Translations under genes and position numbers: made by a program
Assembly: GCA_963834755.1 (NCBI GenBank)
Contig: CAWICQ010000012.1
Coordinates: 744,001 to 808,000, forward strand
DNA: 64,000 nt
From: Dokdonella_A sp963834755
Lineage (GTDB): Bacteria > Pseudomonadota > Gammaproteobacteria > Xanthomonadales > Rhodanobacteraceae
Reading direction: 5' to 3'
In this document: in pieces, positions 8,865-17,118 of the stretch
Layout of the letters: every line of letters begins with the position of its first letter
Position numbering within the stretch: the first letter of the stretch is position 1
The notes under the pieces: generated by a model
What the model saw: the letters and a program-made list of their open reading frames with translations, nothing else
Databases searched by the model: none
What the model was told of the DNA's origin: nothing

Positions 8865-9225
8865 GCCCGGCGAATGTCGGCAAATGGCTGCGCAACGCCC
8901 AAAATTCGAGATTCGAAACCGGGACACGCGAGACGCCAGTCTCGCATGGGCCGAGCGGACGCGGCGTTTCCCGCAGATTGAACCGAGCGGCAAGGGTGCC
9001 CAAACGAGGAGAAATATCCTTCGGTCGGGCTATAGGCGGCCAACGTGCTTCAGCCGGAGACAACGAAGATCAACGCCATCAATAGCCGCGAAACGAGCTC
9101 GTAAGCTCGTTCAATCAACACGCCGGGCTCGCGTGCGGCGCAGCGGTGCGCCCCAAATCTGCGCGGACCAATGAGCTGCCTTGATTCGTTTGAGGCCGCC
9201 GCAGGGTTAAGGATGCCTCGTTTGG
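8865..9225. other. Gene-free stretch with hairpins
   Basis: No convincing gene is seen. Directly after the DUF1801 stop, AGCCCGGCGAATGTCGGC resembles the start of the repeat that follows the DUF3494 stop at 43.9 kb (AGCCCGGCGAAATCGGCAG), followed by a CGAGAC-GCCA-GTCTCG hairpin near 8928-8943. This could be a decayed member of that repeat family, but the rest does not align by eye. Confidence 0.3.
9092..9111. terminator. Perfect 8-bp stem hairpin
   Basis: AACGAGCT and AGCTCGTT form a perfect 8-bp stem around a CGTA loop, between the convergent DUF1801 gene and the STI1-like gene. There is no strong T-tract, so terminator function is probable rather than certain. Confidence 0.45.
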
Positions 9226-9720
9226 TCAATGGGCTTGTTGCTGTAGCAGTTGTTTCAAATGCTCGTTGCTTTCCAATGCCTGGATCTTCGCGTTGCCGAG
9301 CAGGCTCATGTAGTCCCCCTCCTGAATGGCCTTGACGATGGCCGGATCACTCAGGATAGCCTGGATCTGCGGGTCTGACTGCAGGCTCATGATCGACTGC
9401 ATGGTTGCCGGATCCTGCGCCAGACGCGTCTGCAGTTGCTGAATGTCGCCGGTCAAGGCGTCGTCACGCGGCGACGATTTGCCTGTTGCATCCGCCGCGT
9501 TCGAGACGTCGCCGCCGTACACGATCCGCACGATGTTCGACTGCGCTACATGCACGGTGCCGATGCTGGGCGAGAGCACGGTGTACACGCCACTGTCGAT
9601 GCTCTGGATCTCGCCCTCGATGCGGCTACCGTCCTTGAGCTCAATCGTCGGAGAGGCCGGTACGTCAGAGGCGAGGCCGAGCAATGCGGCAGCGAGGCAG
9701 GCTTCGAGAAACACTTTCAT
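9226..9720 (-). CDS. Exported protein with Sm-like and STI1-like segments
   Basis: The ATG at 9720 follows an AAGGGTGG ribosome binding site and opens a signal peptide (MKVFLEACLAAALLGLASDVPAS). The mature N-terminal part has an Sm-fold-like strand pattern (IELKDGSRIEGEIQSIDSG, then VHVAQSNIVRIVYGG). The C-terminal part has DPATMQSIMSLQSDPQIQAI and SDPAIVKAI repeats, like the DP-rich helices of STI1/heat-shock chaperonin-binding domains. In-frame sequence upstream of 9720 lacks similarity and is not included. Periplasmic location is inferred; no defined function is known to me. Confidence 0.75.
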   Translation of the reverse strand: MKVFLEACLAAALLGLASDVPASPTIELKDGSRIEGEIQSIDSGVYTVLSPSIGTVHVAQSNIVRIVYGGDVSNAADATGKSSPRDDALTGDIQQLQTRLAQDPATMQSIMSLQSDPQIQAILSDPAIVKAIQEGDYMSLLGNAKIQALESNEHLKQLLQQQAH

Positions 9721-10029
9721 CGGCGCCACCCTTGGGGCATTGTCTGGAGACATCCTACTCCTCGCGAAGGGAGATGGAACGAAAGGTGCCTTCCGCCGGC
9801 TCGATGTGCCGCCCAGGCACCGGCCGTTCCACGGAGTCGACAGACCAGCGAAGTCCACCAGAGCGTTTTCGGTCAAGCGCATGCGCGTGCGGAGTAGGTC
9901 GACGCGCGACTGAAGAAGCCGATCGCTCCTCCGTGTCGACATTGCACGATTCAACAGCTGCCGGCGCTTTCGGCTCACGAATGCACCGGGGCCGTAAGAT
10001 CACCTTTGGATAAGACCTAGGACATTCGT

Positions 10030-10746
10030 ATGACGCAAACTTCAGCAAGTGCGCCACAGCGCCAAGCAGCGGTCATCGCCGGCTTTAGTTTACCTTTCGC
10101 GATGGTGCTCGTGGTCTTTGCGAATTTCTATATTGGCGCAAATCTCATTGTGCCGGGCAACGCCGTCGACACAGCCGCCAACATCCTCGCGCATGAGACT
10201 CGATTCCATCTCTGGGTCGCCTGCAATCTGGTTTACGCGGTCAATGTTGTTGCGATCTCCGCCTCACTGTACGTCATTCTCAAACCTACAAGTCACACGC
10301 TTGCCTTGGCGGCTGCCTTCTGCAGGGCCATCTACGCCATCATGTGGGTCGTCATTCCGCTCGAAATGCTCAGTGCCTTCACGCTGCTGGGCAATACGCC
10401 CTATTTGCACGTGGTGGAAGCGAATCATCTGCAGGCATTGGCCAGGGCGCATCTTCGCGGAAGCTTCGATGCTTATTACGTTGGCCTCCCATTCTGGGCG
10501 ATTGCATCAACGCTCTGCGGCCTACTCTGGCTCAGGTCGAGGTATATCCCGAGGACGTTAGCTATCCTCGGGCTGGTCGCTTCGGCATGGTGCTTGGTGT
10601 GCGCCTTCGCCTTTCTTGCGTGGCCCGACTTCGGTGAACGAGTCAACGTTTGGCTGTTCGATACGCCGATGGCGCTCTTCGAAATGGCGACGGGCGTTTG
10701 GTTGCTCGTCAAAGGAATTCGGTTGACCGCTGCCCAGGCGCCTTGA
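10030..10746 (+). CDS. DUF4386 family membrane protein
   Basis: This is a 238-residue integral membrane protein with about six hydrophobic spans and no extended soluble domain. The pattern (charged N-terminus, GFSLPFAMVLVVFANFYI first span, a LAHETRFHLWVACNLVYA second span, AFCRAIYAIMWVVIPLE, and a C-terminal span before a short basic tail) matches DUF4386. The family has no established function. It stands alone between divergent or unrelated genes. The following 299 bp, up to the DoxX gene, hold nothing I recognise. Confidence 0.75.
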   Translation: MTQTSASAPQRQAAVIAGFSLPFAMVLVVFANFYIGANLIVPGNAVDTAANILAHETRFHLWVACNLVYAVNVVAISASLYVILKPTSHTLALAAAFCRAIYAIMWVVIPLEMLSAFTLLGNTPYLHVVEANHLQALARAHLRGSFDAYYVGLPFWAIASTLCGLLWLRSRYIPRTLAILGLVASAWCLVCAFAFLAWPDFGERVNVWLFDTPMALFEMATGVWLLVKGIRLTAAQAP

Positions 10747-11045
10747 ACAATTTCAATCGGTCGAATGCTGGCTGAGCCTCGACGCGGCCCCGTTTCGGCA
10801 ATAGCAGGGGCCGTATACGCTCGGCGGCACAAGGCAACGCTGCTGCCTGACGCTGCCAAGCGCTGAGGTGATTTCTTCAGAGGCGCGATGCGTAAGCTTC
10901 ACCCGCGTCCTGATCCACGATCGAGTCGCCGTCGCGCTGACGTCGTCCCAAGATTTCGACACGGGTCAACAGTAGAGCTACGGTCGTCTGGCACGGATTG
11001 TCTGAGTCAACATTGCGAGTATCAGAGTGCCGCCAGTCCCTGATA

Positions 11046-11504
11046 CTAACGTCGCGCGAGGCCGAGCCATCTTCGAAGGAACTCATCGACGCTGAATCGG
11101 CCGGGTCCTGCCAAAAGGAGCCAGAAAAAGATGAGTGAGTACATCACCTCATCCAGCTCGACAAAATCGTCAAGTCCGTGCACGTTCTTGATGACGACCA
11201 GCGCAATGGCGACGATCATGTTGATGATCATCGGAATAGTCGTGAGCCGGGTGAACAGCCCGAGCATCAGCAACGCGCCCCCGATCAGCTCGGTCCACGC
11301 CGAGAGCGCCGCGCTAAAAGCGGGAAAGCGAATCCCCCAATCGACGAACCGCGCCGTGAAACCCACAAGGTTCTGAACTTTGGCGAGGCCGGTCTCGAAC
11401 CAGAAATAGCCAAAGACGAGGCGAACCACCAATGGGCCCAAACCGTCCAGTCGTTCCAAGAGGCGCAATGCTGCGCCGCACCACACGGCGAACAAGTCGC
11501 GCAT
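11046..11504 (-). CDS. DoxX family membrane protein (possible BufD)
   Basis: The 152-residue four-helix membrane protein has the DoxX pattern: RLVFGYFWFETGLAKVQNL in the first helix, WTELIGGALLMLGLFTRLTT, MIINMIVAI and a final FFWLLLAGPGRFSVDEFL segment. A strong AGGAGGA site precedes the ATG. It is divergent from bufA with 271 bp between them. DoxX-type proteins are recurrent accessory members of bufferin loci, so a part in metal handling or redox at the membrane is a reasonable inference, although divergent placement leaves an unrelated role possible. Confidence 0.85.
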   Translation of the reverse strand: MRDLFAVWCGAALRLLERLDGLGPLVVRLVFGYFWFETGLAKVQNLVGFTARFVDWGIRFPAFSAALSAWTELIGGALLMLGLFTRLTTIPMIINMIVAIALVVIKNVHGLDDFVELDEVMYSLIFFWLLLAGPGRFSVDEFLRRWLGLARR

Positions 11505-11775
11505 GAATTCCTCCTATTACGTTGAGATCAAGGGAGCAGCTCGTCGCGAGCCGCACTTTCAACCCCGGCCCGTAGCGCCGACAGTCAGACCGAGGTCCGC
11601 AAGCGCCCATTTCATTGCGCGTGAACGAATGAGAGTAATGAGTGCTGAGTGTGAAAGGACTTCCCCGGAGGTCCGTTCTCCTTGGGGACCATGCCGGGAC
11701 CGCGCCCTGGCTGGCGTTGCGTTGTTGCTGCGCGGCGCTTCGCGTTTCCTATTCAACTATCCAACGGAGTACGAC

Positions 11776-12045
11776 ATGGCAACGACTCGTTCGAAACTCA
11801 CGGGCATCGCGCTCGCTACCGCGGTGGCCGGCATGTTCACGATGGCCCATATGGGAACCGCTTTTGCCGCTGGCGACGAGGCAAAGGTGAAGTGCGAGAA
11901 CTCGTCTTCCTGCAAGGGCCAGGGTGCGTGCAAGCAAGCGAGCAATTCCTGTAAAGGCCAGAACGCTTGCAAAGGCCAAGGCTTCACCATGCAAAAAGAC
12001 GACGCGACGTGCAAAGCTGCGCAAGCAGCGGCGAAGAAATCCTAG
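11776..12045 (+). CDS. bufA: Bufferin-type RiPP precursor, six cysteines (BufA)
   Basis: This is an 89-residue exported Cys/Lys-rich peptide. It has a Sec signal peptide (hydrophobic residues 9-31, cleavage likely near AFA-AG at 31-33) and a mature part with Cys at 40, 46, 52, 59, 65 and 79. Four of them lie in a repeating CKGQ/ACK pattern. Bufferins are periplasmic copper-sequestering peptides whose cysteines are modified by a DUF692 enzyme before export; the enzyme and its partner follow immediately. The ATG at 11776 has GGAG 6 bp upstream. The frame stays open upstream but without a signal-like start. Mature structure and metal specificity are inferred from the family. Confidence 0.88.
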   Translation: MATTRSKLTGIALATAVAGMFTMAHMGTAFAAGDEAKVKCENSSSCKGQGACKQASNSCKGQNACKGQGFTMQKDDATCKAAQAAAKKS

Positions 12046-12061
12046 ATCTCCGTGCGCCGTG

Positions 12062-12092
12062 GCTCACGGGGTTGATGTTCGATCCCGTGAGC
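12062..12092 (+). terminator. Hairpin between bufA and bufB (likely attenuator)
   Basis: GCTCACGGG and CCCGTGAGC form a perfect 9-bp stem around a 13-nt loop, 16 bp after the bufA stop and 11 bp before the bufB ribosome binding site. No T-run follows, so complete termination is unlikely. Partial termination or 3'-end protection would give more precursor than enzyme mRNA. Confidence 0.55.
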
Positions 12093-12118
12093 TGCGGGTT
12101 CTCGGAGGAGGACACGAG

Positions 12119-12964
12119 ATGCGTCAGCAGAATCCGCGCTATCCAGCACTTGGGTTCGGTCTGGGTCTTCGCGTCGACTATTACGAGGAAATCCTCGCGC
12201 AAGCGTTGCCGATCGATTGGCTGGAAATCCTCTCCGAGAACTACATGGTTCCCGGTGGCCGTCCATTGCAATACCTGGCGCGTTTTCGCGAGCGGTTTCC
12301 GCTGGTCATGCACGGTGTTTCGCTCTCCATCGGGAGCAGCGATCCGTTGGATGAGGGTTATTTGCATCGGCTCAAAGAGCTCGCGAGTCATGTCGAGCCG
12401 GCCTGGATATCGGATCATCTCTGCTGGACCGGCGTCGACGGCGTCAATTTGCACGACTTGATGCCACTTCCGTGGACCGAGGAAGCGCTTGCTCACGTGA
12501 CCGCGCGCGTTGCACGTGTCCAAGATGTGCTGGGGCGCCGTATCCTCCTGGAAAACGTATCGAGTTATGTCGCCTTTGGCGAGTCGACGCTGACGGAATG
12601 GGACTTCCTCGCGGAGCTTGCCAAGCGAGCCGACTGCCTGATCCTGCTCGACATCAACAATGTCTACGTGAGCGCGATGAATCATGGCTACGACCCGGTC
12701 AGCTATCTCGCCGGCATCCCGGTCGAACGAGTGCAGCAATTCCATCTCGCGGGACACGAAAACCAGGGTTCCCTGATCGTCGACACCCACGATGCATCGA
12801 TCGTCGATCCGGTCTGGTCGCTTTATTCGGATGCCATACGTCGATTCGGTTCTGTATCGACAATGATCGAACGAGACGATCGCATGCCGGCGCTCAGCGA
12901 GCTACTGGCGGAACTCGACGTGGCGCGATCGATCGCGAATCGCGAGTCGAGGGCCGCGGCGTGA
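12119..12964 (+). CDS. bufB: DUF692 multinuclear iron oxidase (BufB)
   Basis: The 281-residue protein belongs to DUF692 (MNIO), TIM-barrel enzymes that use a multi-iron centre to modify cysteines of RiPP precursors. The expected metal-site segments are present: WLEILSENYM, HGVSLSIG, WISDHLCW, LLENVSSY, LLDINNVYVSAMNHG, QFHLAGHE and VDTHDAS. The ATG at 12119 is preceded by GGAGGAG at 12103-12109. It lies 73 bp after bufA and its stop overlaps the bufC start. By family it would convert BufA cysteines to thiooxazole-type groups; this is inferred. Confidence 0.92.
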   Translation: MRQQNPRYPALGFGLGLRVDYYEEILAQALPIDWLEILSENYMVPGGRPLQYLARFRERFPLVMHGVSLSIGSSDPLDEGYLHRLKELASHVEPAWISDHLCWTGVDGVNLHDLMPLPWTEEALAHVTARVARVQDVLGRRILLENVSSYVAFGESTLTEWDFLAELAKRADCLILLDINNVYVSAMNHGYDPVSYLAGIPVERVQQFHLAGHENQGSLIVDTHDASIVDPVWSLYSDAIRRFGSVSTMIERDDRMPALSELLAELDVARSIANRESRAAA

Positions 12965-13788
12965 CGCTCCTTGACTGCCAGCGCGCACTTCAAGCCGACG
13001 TCCTGCAATCCACATTGGGCAGTTCGACACGCATCCTTGAAACGATCACTGCGTCGGCGTCGCAACGTATGGCGGTGTATGTACAGGGCTACTGCGCGCG
13101 CTTGATCGAGGTTCTGCGCCAGGACTTTCCGGGACTCAGGGTATTACTCGGCGAAGACGGCTTTGATGAGGCATCCCGGGCCTATGTCGAGGCGACTCCA
13201 TCGCATCGATACAACATTCGCTGGTACGGCGCTGAGTTGGCGGAATTCATCCGCACGGCATCTCCGTGGTGTGAGAATCCTGCGCTGGAGGAAATGGTGC
13301 GTTTTGAGTGGTGCCTGGGCCTGGCGTTCGACGCCGCCGATGAAGCCGTTGTAGGCGCGGCGACGTTTCAGGGGGTTCCCGCCGAAGAGTGGCCGACGAT
13401 GCGCTTTGGCCTCTCCAAGTCGCTCGAACGGTGCGTTTTGCATTGGAATGTGGCAGCCGTTCGCAAGGCGCTTGATGCGAGCGAAACGCCGCCTGCTCTC
13501 GAAAGAATGGCGGAGCCGCAAACGAGGGCGATATACAGGAAGGGGATCACCGTATTTCACCGCGCCATAGAATCCGACGAAGCGGCGGCACTCGACGTTA
13601 TCGATGCCGATGGAAATTTCGCGGAAGTCTGCGAAGTGCTCTGTCGGTGGTATGCCGTCGAGGAAGTCGCCGTGCGATCGCTCTCGCTGCTCAAGCGATG
13701 GATCGACGAAGGTTGGATTGCCAATCTCGTCCTTTCTCGCCCTGAGCCGGCGGCATCGTCCAAGTCTCCACCCCATCGGCGGGTATAG
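12961..13788 (+). CDS. bufC: DUF2063 family MNIO partner protein (BufC)
   Basis: The 275-residue protein has the DUF2063 ('putative DNA-binding') N-terminal domain: LLDCQRALQADVL, YVQGYCARLIEVLRQDFPGL, LLGEDGFDEASRAYVEATPS and the SHRYNIRWYGAELAEFI block. A less conserved C-terminal domain follows. In MNIO systems this partner supplies the RiPP recognition element that presents the leader peptide to the enzyme. The GTG at 12961 overlaps the bufB stop (GTGA), a translationally coupled junction that fixes the start. Confidence 0.88.
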   Translation: MTLLDCQRALQADVLQSTLGSSTRILETITASASQRMAVYVQGYCARLIEVLRQDFPGLRVLLGEDGFDEASRAYVEATPSHRYNIRWYGAELAEFIRTASPWCENPALEEMVRFEWCLGLAFDAADEAVVGAATFQGVPAEEWPTMRFGLSKSLERCVLHWNVAAVRKALDASETPPALERMAEPQTRAIYRKGITVFHRAIESDEAAALDVIDADGNFAEVCEVLCRWYAVEEVAVRSLSLLKRWIDEGWIANLVLSRPEPAASSKSPPHRRV

Positions 13789-13839
13789 GCTTGCGCCGTG
13801 CGTGCTCCCGGATCTCCTCGTTTTCGCAGGATCGCTCCC

Positions 13840-14364
13840 ATGCCAATGCACGCGCGCATCATCGGACTCTTCTTCTCGGGCCTCGTTGTTCTGTTGTCCG
13901 CCTCCGCGCAAAGTGTCCAACATGCATCGTCGTTCGACGGCCGGGGCGCATCAGGCGAAATCATTCGATTCGATCCCGACCATCTGCAGCGGCCGGTGAT
14001 TCTGCTGTTCTGGGCCACCTGGTGTCCGTACTGCAAGGCGCTGATGCCTCACATCCAAACCGTATACGACGCAGCCGGCGAGCAACGGGTCGAAGTCTTG
14101 GCAATCGACATCAAGGACGATGGCGATCCTGCGGCAGAATTGAAAGCGCGGCACATGACCTTCACGCTCGTGCGAGATGGCGACACGATTGCGGAGCAAT
14201 ACGGCATCAAGGGCACTCCCGGGGTGCTTCTCATTGATATCCATGGCGACATCGTCTATCGCCGCATAGGCGGTGACGCGCCGGAAGCCGTGGAAGCCGC
14301 ACTACGTGACCACTTGGGACTCGCTCCTTCCTCGGATTCGAACGCGGCCGGTCCTGCACGCTGA
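13840..14364 (+). CDS. Exported TlpA/thioredoxin-like protein
   Basis: The 174-residue protein has a signal peptide (MPMHARIIGLFFSGLVVLLS, cleavage near SASA-QS) and a thioredoxin fold with WATWCPYCKAL, Cys62 and Cys65, followed by VEVLAIDIKDD and the cis-Pro loop IKGTPGVLLID. This places it in the periplasm as a TlpA/ResA-type thiol oxidoreductase. The ATG at 13840 is preceded by AGGA. It starts 51 bp after bufC on the same strand, so it is probably cotranscribed and may keep bufferin cysteines reduced or load metal; that role is inference. Confidence 0.87.
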   Translation: MPMHARIIGLFFSGLVVLLSASAQSVQHASSFDGRGASGEIIRFDPDHLQRPVILLFWATWCPYCKALMPHIQTVYDAAGEQRVEVLAIDIKDDGDPAAELKARHMTFTLVRDGDTIAEQYGIKGTPGVLLIDIHGDIVYRRIGGDAPEAVEAALRDHLGLAPSSDSNAAGPAR

Positions 14365-14584
14365 GTCGCGGCGCATCATGCGGCACTTGAAGCGCGTCGA
14401 CATGACCGATCATCCCGGCCAAACCGAGTAGGCGATTGAGACCGGCGCCTCCGCATGACCACGTCGAACGGTGCGCGGGCGGCGCGGGCTTTTGGCCGAG
14501 TTTCAACTTTTGCGCTACCTATGCAAGACTGCACTGCGAGAATCCCGCACGTTTGGTCGGATTGCCAACGATGTCGGAGGAGTC

Positions 14585-15820
14585 ATGCGACCGCACGCCT
14601 TGCTCTGGGTTCCTTTCTTGCTGAGCTCGACCGCGGCCGTCGCCGGCCTCAAGGAAGGCTACGCGGCGCTCGCCAAGAAGGACTATGTCACCGCCGCAAA
14701 CGAGTATCGCCCGCTCGCGGAACGCGGCGACGCCGAAGCGCAATACCGGATCGGTCGAATGTACGAGTTCGGCAATGGATATGCGCAGGACAAGGCGCAG
14801 GGCATCGCGTGGATCCGCAAGGCCGCCGCGCAAGGCCACGTCGATGCCGAACAGGAACTCGGCGTGGTCTACGCAACCGGCGACGGTGTAACGGAGGACG
14901 ACGTGCAGGCCGTCGCCTGGTTCAGAAAGGCGGCGGAGCACGGGGACGCGACCGCGCAATACAACCTCGGACTGTTGTATGCCAAGGGCCAGGGTGTGAC
15001 GAAGGACTATGCGCAGTCCATCAACTGGTGGCGCAAGTCCGCGGCTCAGGGCAATGCCGATGCGCTGTTCAAGCTCGCCGTGGTCTATCACACGGGGCAG
15101 GGCGCCGCGCAAGACGAAGTCGCTGCACTCGCCAATGCGACGCTTGCCGCGCGCAACGGCGACAAAGAAAACGTCGACTACCGTAACGAAATCGCGAAAT
15201 CGCTTACGCCGGAACAAAAGCGCAAGGCGTCCTTGTTGGCCGGCGCATGGAAGGTCGGCCGGCCCCCGCCGGGAAATGCTGCCGCGTCGGTTTTGGCGTC
15301 GGCTGCCACGGTGGCGGTTCCAGCTGCGCCGGCAAAGACGCGCTGCTTGGCGAGCGGAACGATGGGTGGCGAGAAGTTCACGGCAACCCATTGCGTGGCG
15401 TCGCTGTACGGCGATCAGCACAGCGTGGCGATCTGGTTCAACGAGGATTCGATCACGCCTGAGGAAGCGGACAACTTTCGGACGTCGTCGTACGCCGATG
15501 GCGCGACGGGCGGCAAACAGCGCACGATGGCCATCATCATGTTCTGTCCAGGCGGAGGTTCGGAGACGGCTTCCGCGCAAGCCGTCCAATCCATCAACCT
15601 CAACACCAACCATTCCCGGTCGCTGTTGGCGGGCATCCAGCGCGTGCTTCGGGAGCCCAAGGACTTCAAGGTCGAGAAGATGACCGGAGAATTGAAGCCC
15701 GGCGGTCTGCTGTCCGGCAAGATCTCAGGCGGTATAGACAAGACGACGTTTACTTTCGAGTTCGAATTGAGCTTGCCGTCCAAGGATGCAGCAGCAGGAA
15801 TGAGCTGCGGCAAGCAATGA
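14585..15820 (+). CDS. Exported Sel1-repeat protein
   Basis: The 411-residue protein starts at the ATG at 14585 after GGAGGA and has a signal peptide (LLWVPFLLSSTAAVAG). Four or five Sel1/TPR-like repeats cover about residues 25-190, each with the AxxxYxLGxxYxxGxGVxxDxxxAxxWxxKAA pattern. After an Ala/Pro-rich linker comes a Cys-containing domain of about 180 residues (TRCLASGTMGGEKFTATHCV...) that I do not recognise. Sel1 repeats mediate protein contacts. It is a single-gene unit; the repeat region at 15.83-16.04 kb follows its stop. Confidence 0.8.
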   Translation: MRPHALLWVPFLLSSTAAVAGLKEGYAALAKKDYVTAANEYRPLAERGDAEAQYRIGRMYEFGNGYAQDKAQGIAWIRKAAAQGHVDAEQELGVVYATGDGVTEDDVQAVAWFRKAAEHGDATAQYNLGLLYAKGQGVTKDYAQSINWWRKSAAQGNADALFKLAVVYHTGQGAAQDEVAALANATLAARNGDKENVDYRNEIAKSLTPEQKRKASLLAGAWKVGRPPPGNAAASVLASAATVAVPAAPAKTRCLASGTMGGEKFTATHCVASLYGDQHSVAIWFNEDSITPEEADNFRTSSYADGATGGKQRTMAIIMFCPGGGSETASAQAVQSINLNTNHSRSLLAGIQRVLREPKDFKVEKMTGELKPGGLLSGKISGGIDKTTFTFEFELSLPSKDAAAGMSCGKQ

Positions 15821-15829
15821 TTGTCTGGA

Positions 15830-16040
15830 TTGCGCCCAGACCGCTCGCTGAAGCGACCGTCGAATCGGTACGCCGGAGACGCTATCGCAATTGCGAGGAA
15901 GAACGAGTGGATTGGGGCGCCTCACGCTCACGCCATATGGCGAATTCACAGCTTTTTCGCGCAGAAACGGGAGTCTTGGACACGCCGTTTCCGACGCGCA
16001 ACGTCGGTGGCGGAGAGTGGGATTCGAATTCAAGGTGATA
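15830..16040. repeat. Diverged copy of tRNA-Ser-terminated repeat
   Basis: The segment aligns in patches with the downstream half of the repeats at 43.9 and 46.7 kb: CTGAAGCGACCG, CGCCGGAGACG, GGCGCCTCACG and finally GTCGGTGGCGGAGAGTGGG followed by ATTCGAATTC. The last block corresponds to the 3' acceptor and T-arm of tRNA-Ser read on the minus strand. Like the 43.9-kb copy it begins just after a stop codon. Identity is clearly lower than between the other two copies. Confidence 0.6.
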
Positions 16041-16172
16041 CCGTCCGCAAAGCACCATCGACTCACGGAGTCTTGGTGCCTAGGCGGACTTGGGGGACAA
16101 ACGAGTACGCACATGACCTACGCGACCATCCAGCCGTCTTTCACGCTCGCGTTCGACAGCATGACGTGAGCG

Positions 16173-16694
16173 TCACTTTTCCCTATGCGCCACAAGAAGC
16201 CATGCGCTTCGACATCCAGACAAAAGCAGCAGAAAAACACCTGATGCCAGCAGCGATTGCGTCACACTGGAGTCGGTGTCGCCGCGAAACAATTCCAAGC
16301 CCGACCACGCCAGCAGGGCGTGACCGCTAAACGATAGGAAGAAGCGTTGCGTCAGCACGGCTCTATTGCTGCGCCGCGCGAAATAGGCGCGTCCAAGCCA
16401 TAGTCGCCTCGCGACGCGGAGAACATCCCCTATCGCGAAAGTCATGATCAGAGCGCCGACGTTTTCTGGGGACATGTGAGGAGTGAGCATCGCCAGGGAT
16501 ACGAGCAAGAGCAACACGAAGTCGGCGAAAGTCTGGGCGGCCAGCGTGCCCAGGATCGGATCCTCGGCATCGCCAAGGAGACGGGGGTTGAAGGTCAGCG
16601 CGACGAAGACGAGGCCGACAAGAGATCCACTGATTTGAGCGAGCGTCTCAAAGAAGCTCGCCCATTCACGCGTCATAGAAAGAAAGTTGTCCAT
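16173..16694 (-). CDS. Hypothetical membrane protein
   Basis: The 173-residue protein has four hydrophobic spans (about LAQISGSLVGLVFVALTF, TFADFVLLLLVSLAML, SFSGHALLAWSGLELF and LLASGVFLLLLSGC) and opens with an amphipathic segment, MDNFLSMTREWASFFETLA. I place the start at the ATG at 16694, where this segment begins; an upstream ATG at 16733 lacks similarity. It resembles small uncharacterised integral membrane proteins; no family is assigned with confidence. Confidence 0.6.
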   Translation of the reverse strand: MDNFLSMTREWASFFETLAQISGSLVGLVFVALTFNPRLLGDAEDPILGTLAAQTFADFVLLLLVSLAMLTPHMSPENVGALIMTFAIGDVLRVARRLWLGRAYFARRSNRAVLTQRFFLSFSGHALLAWSGLELFRGDTDSSVTQSLLASGVFLLLLSGCRSAWLLVAHREK

Positions 16695-17118
16695 GGGTTC
16701 TCGCCGGCTTGGAGCAGATATCGTCGCAGCCATCGGCGGCCACTGCTACTGTCCCGATTGGATCACCGTGCCCGAGAGACAGTTACGATCCCTGAGTGGT
16801 GAGTTCGTTAAACGGGCGGGCAAGAAAAACCCACGGCGGGATCAGGACAGGGACAGGTAGCTGAGCCGACCGTGCTTTGGGCCTCCGGACACGTGGTCCG
16901 AATGGTGAGCGAAAACACTGAGATTCGGCGCCTTGCGGGCGGATGACGATCGCCAAATCCGCGGCCCTTTACGTGCAATATCGCGAGGGGCGTACCGCGT
17001 CCCGTCAGCGCAGGTCATGTCGGTCTGCCTGCAGGTCCCTGTTTTAATGGACCGATTTCCAACGGTCGCGTGAGGGGGGAACGCCGTCGCGCGAAGTGCA
17101 AGTCGCACTTCTTCGATC
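16695..17118. other. No recognisable gene
   Basis: This 424-bp stretch between two minus-strand membrane protein genes has only short frames with no domain similarity. No tRNA or clear terminator stem was found. It should contain the promoter of the upstream-reading small membrane protein gene. Confidence 0.4.
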
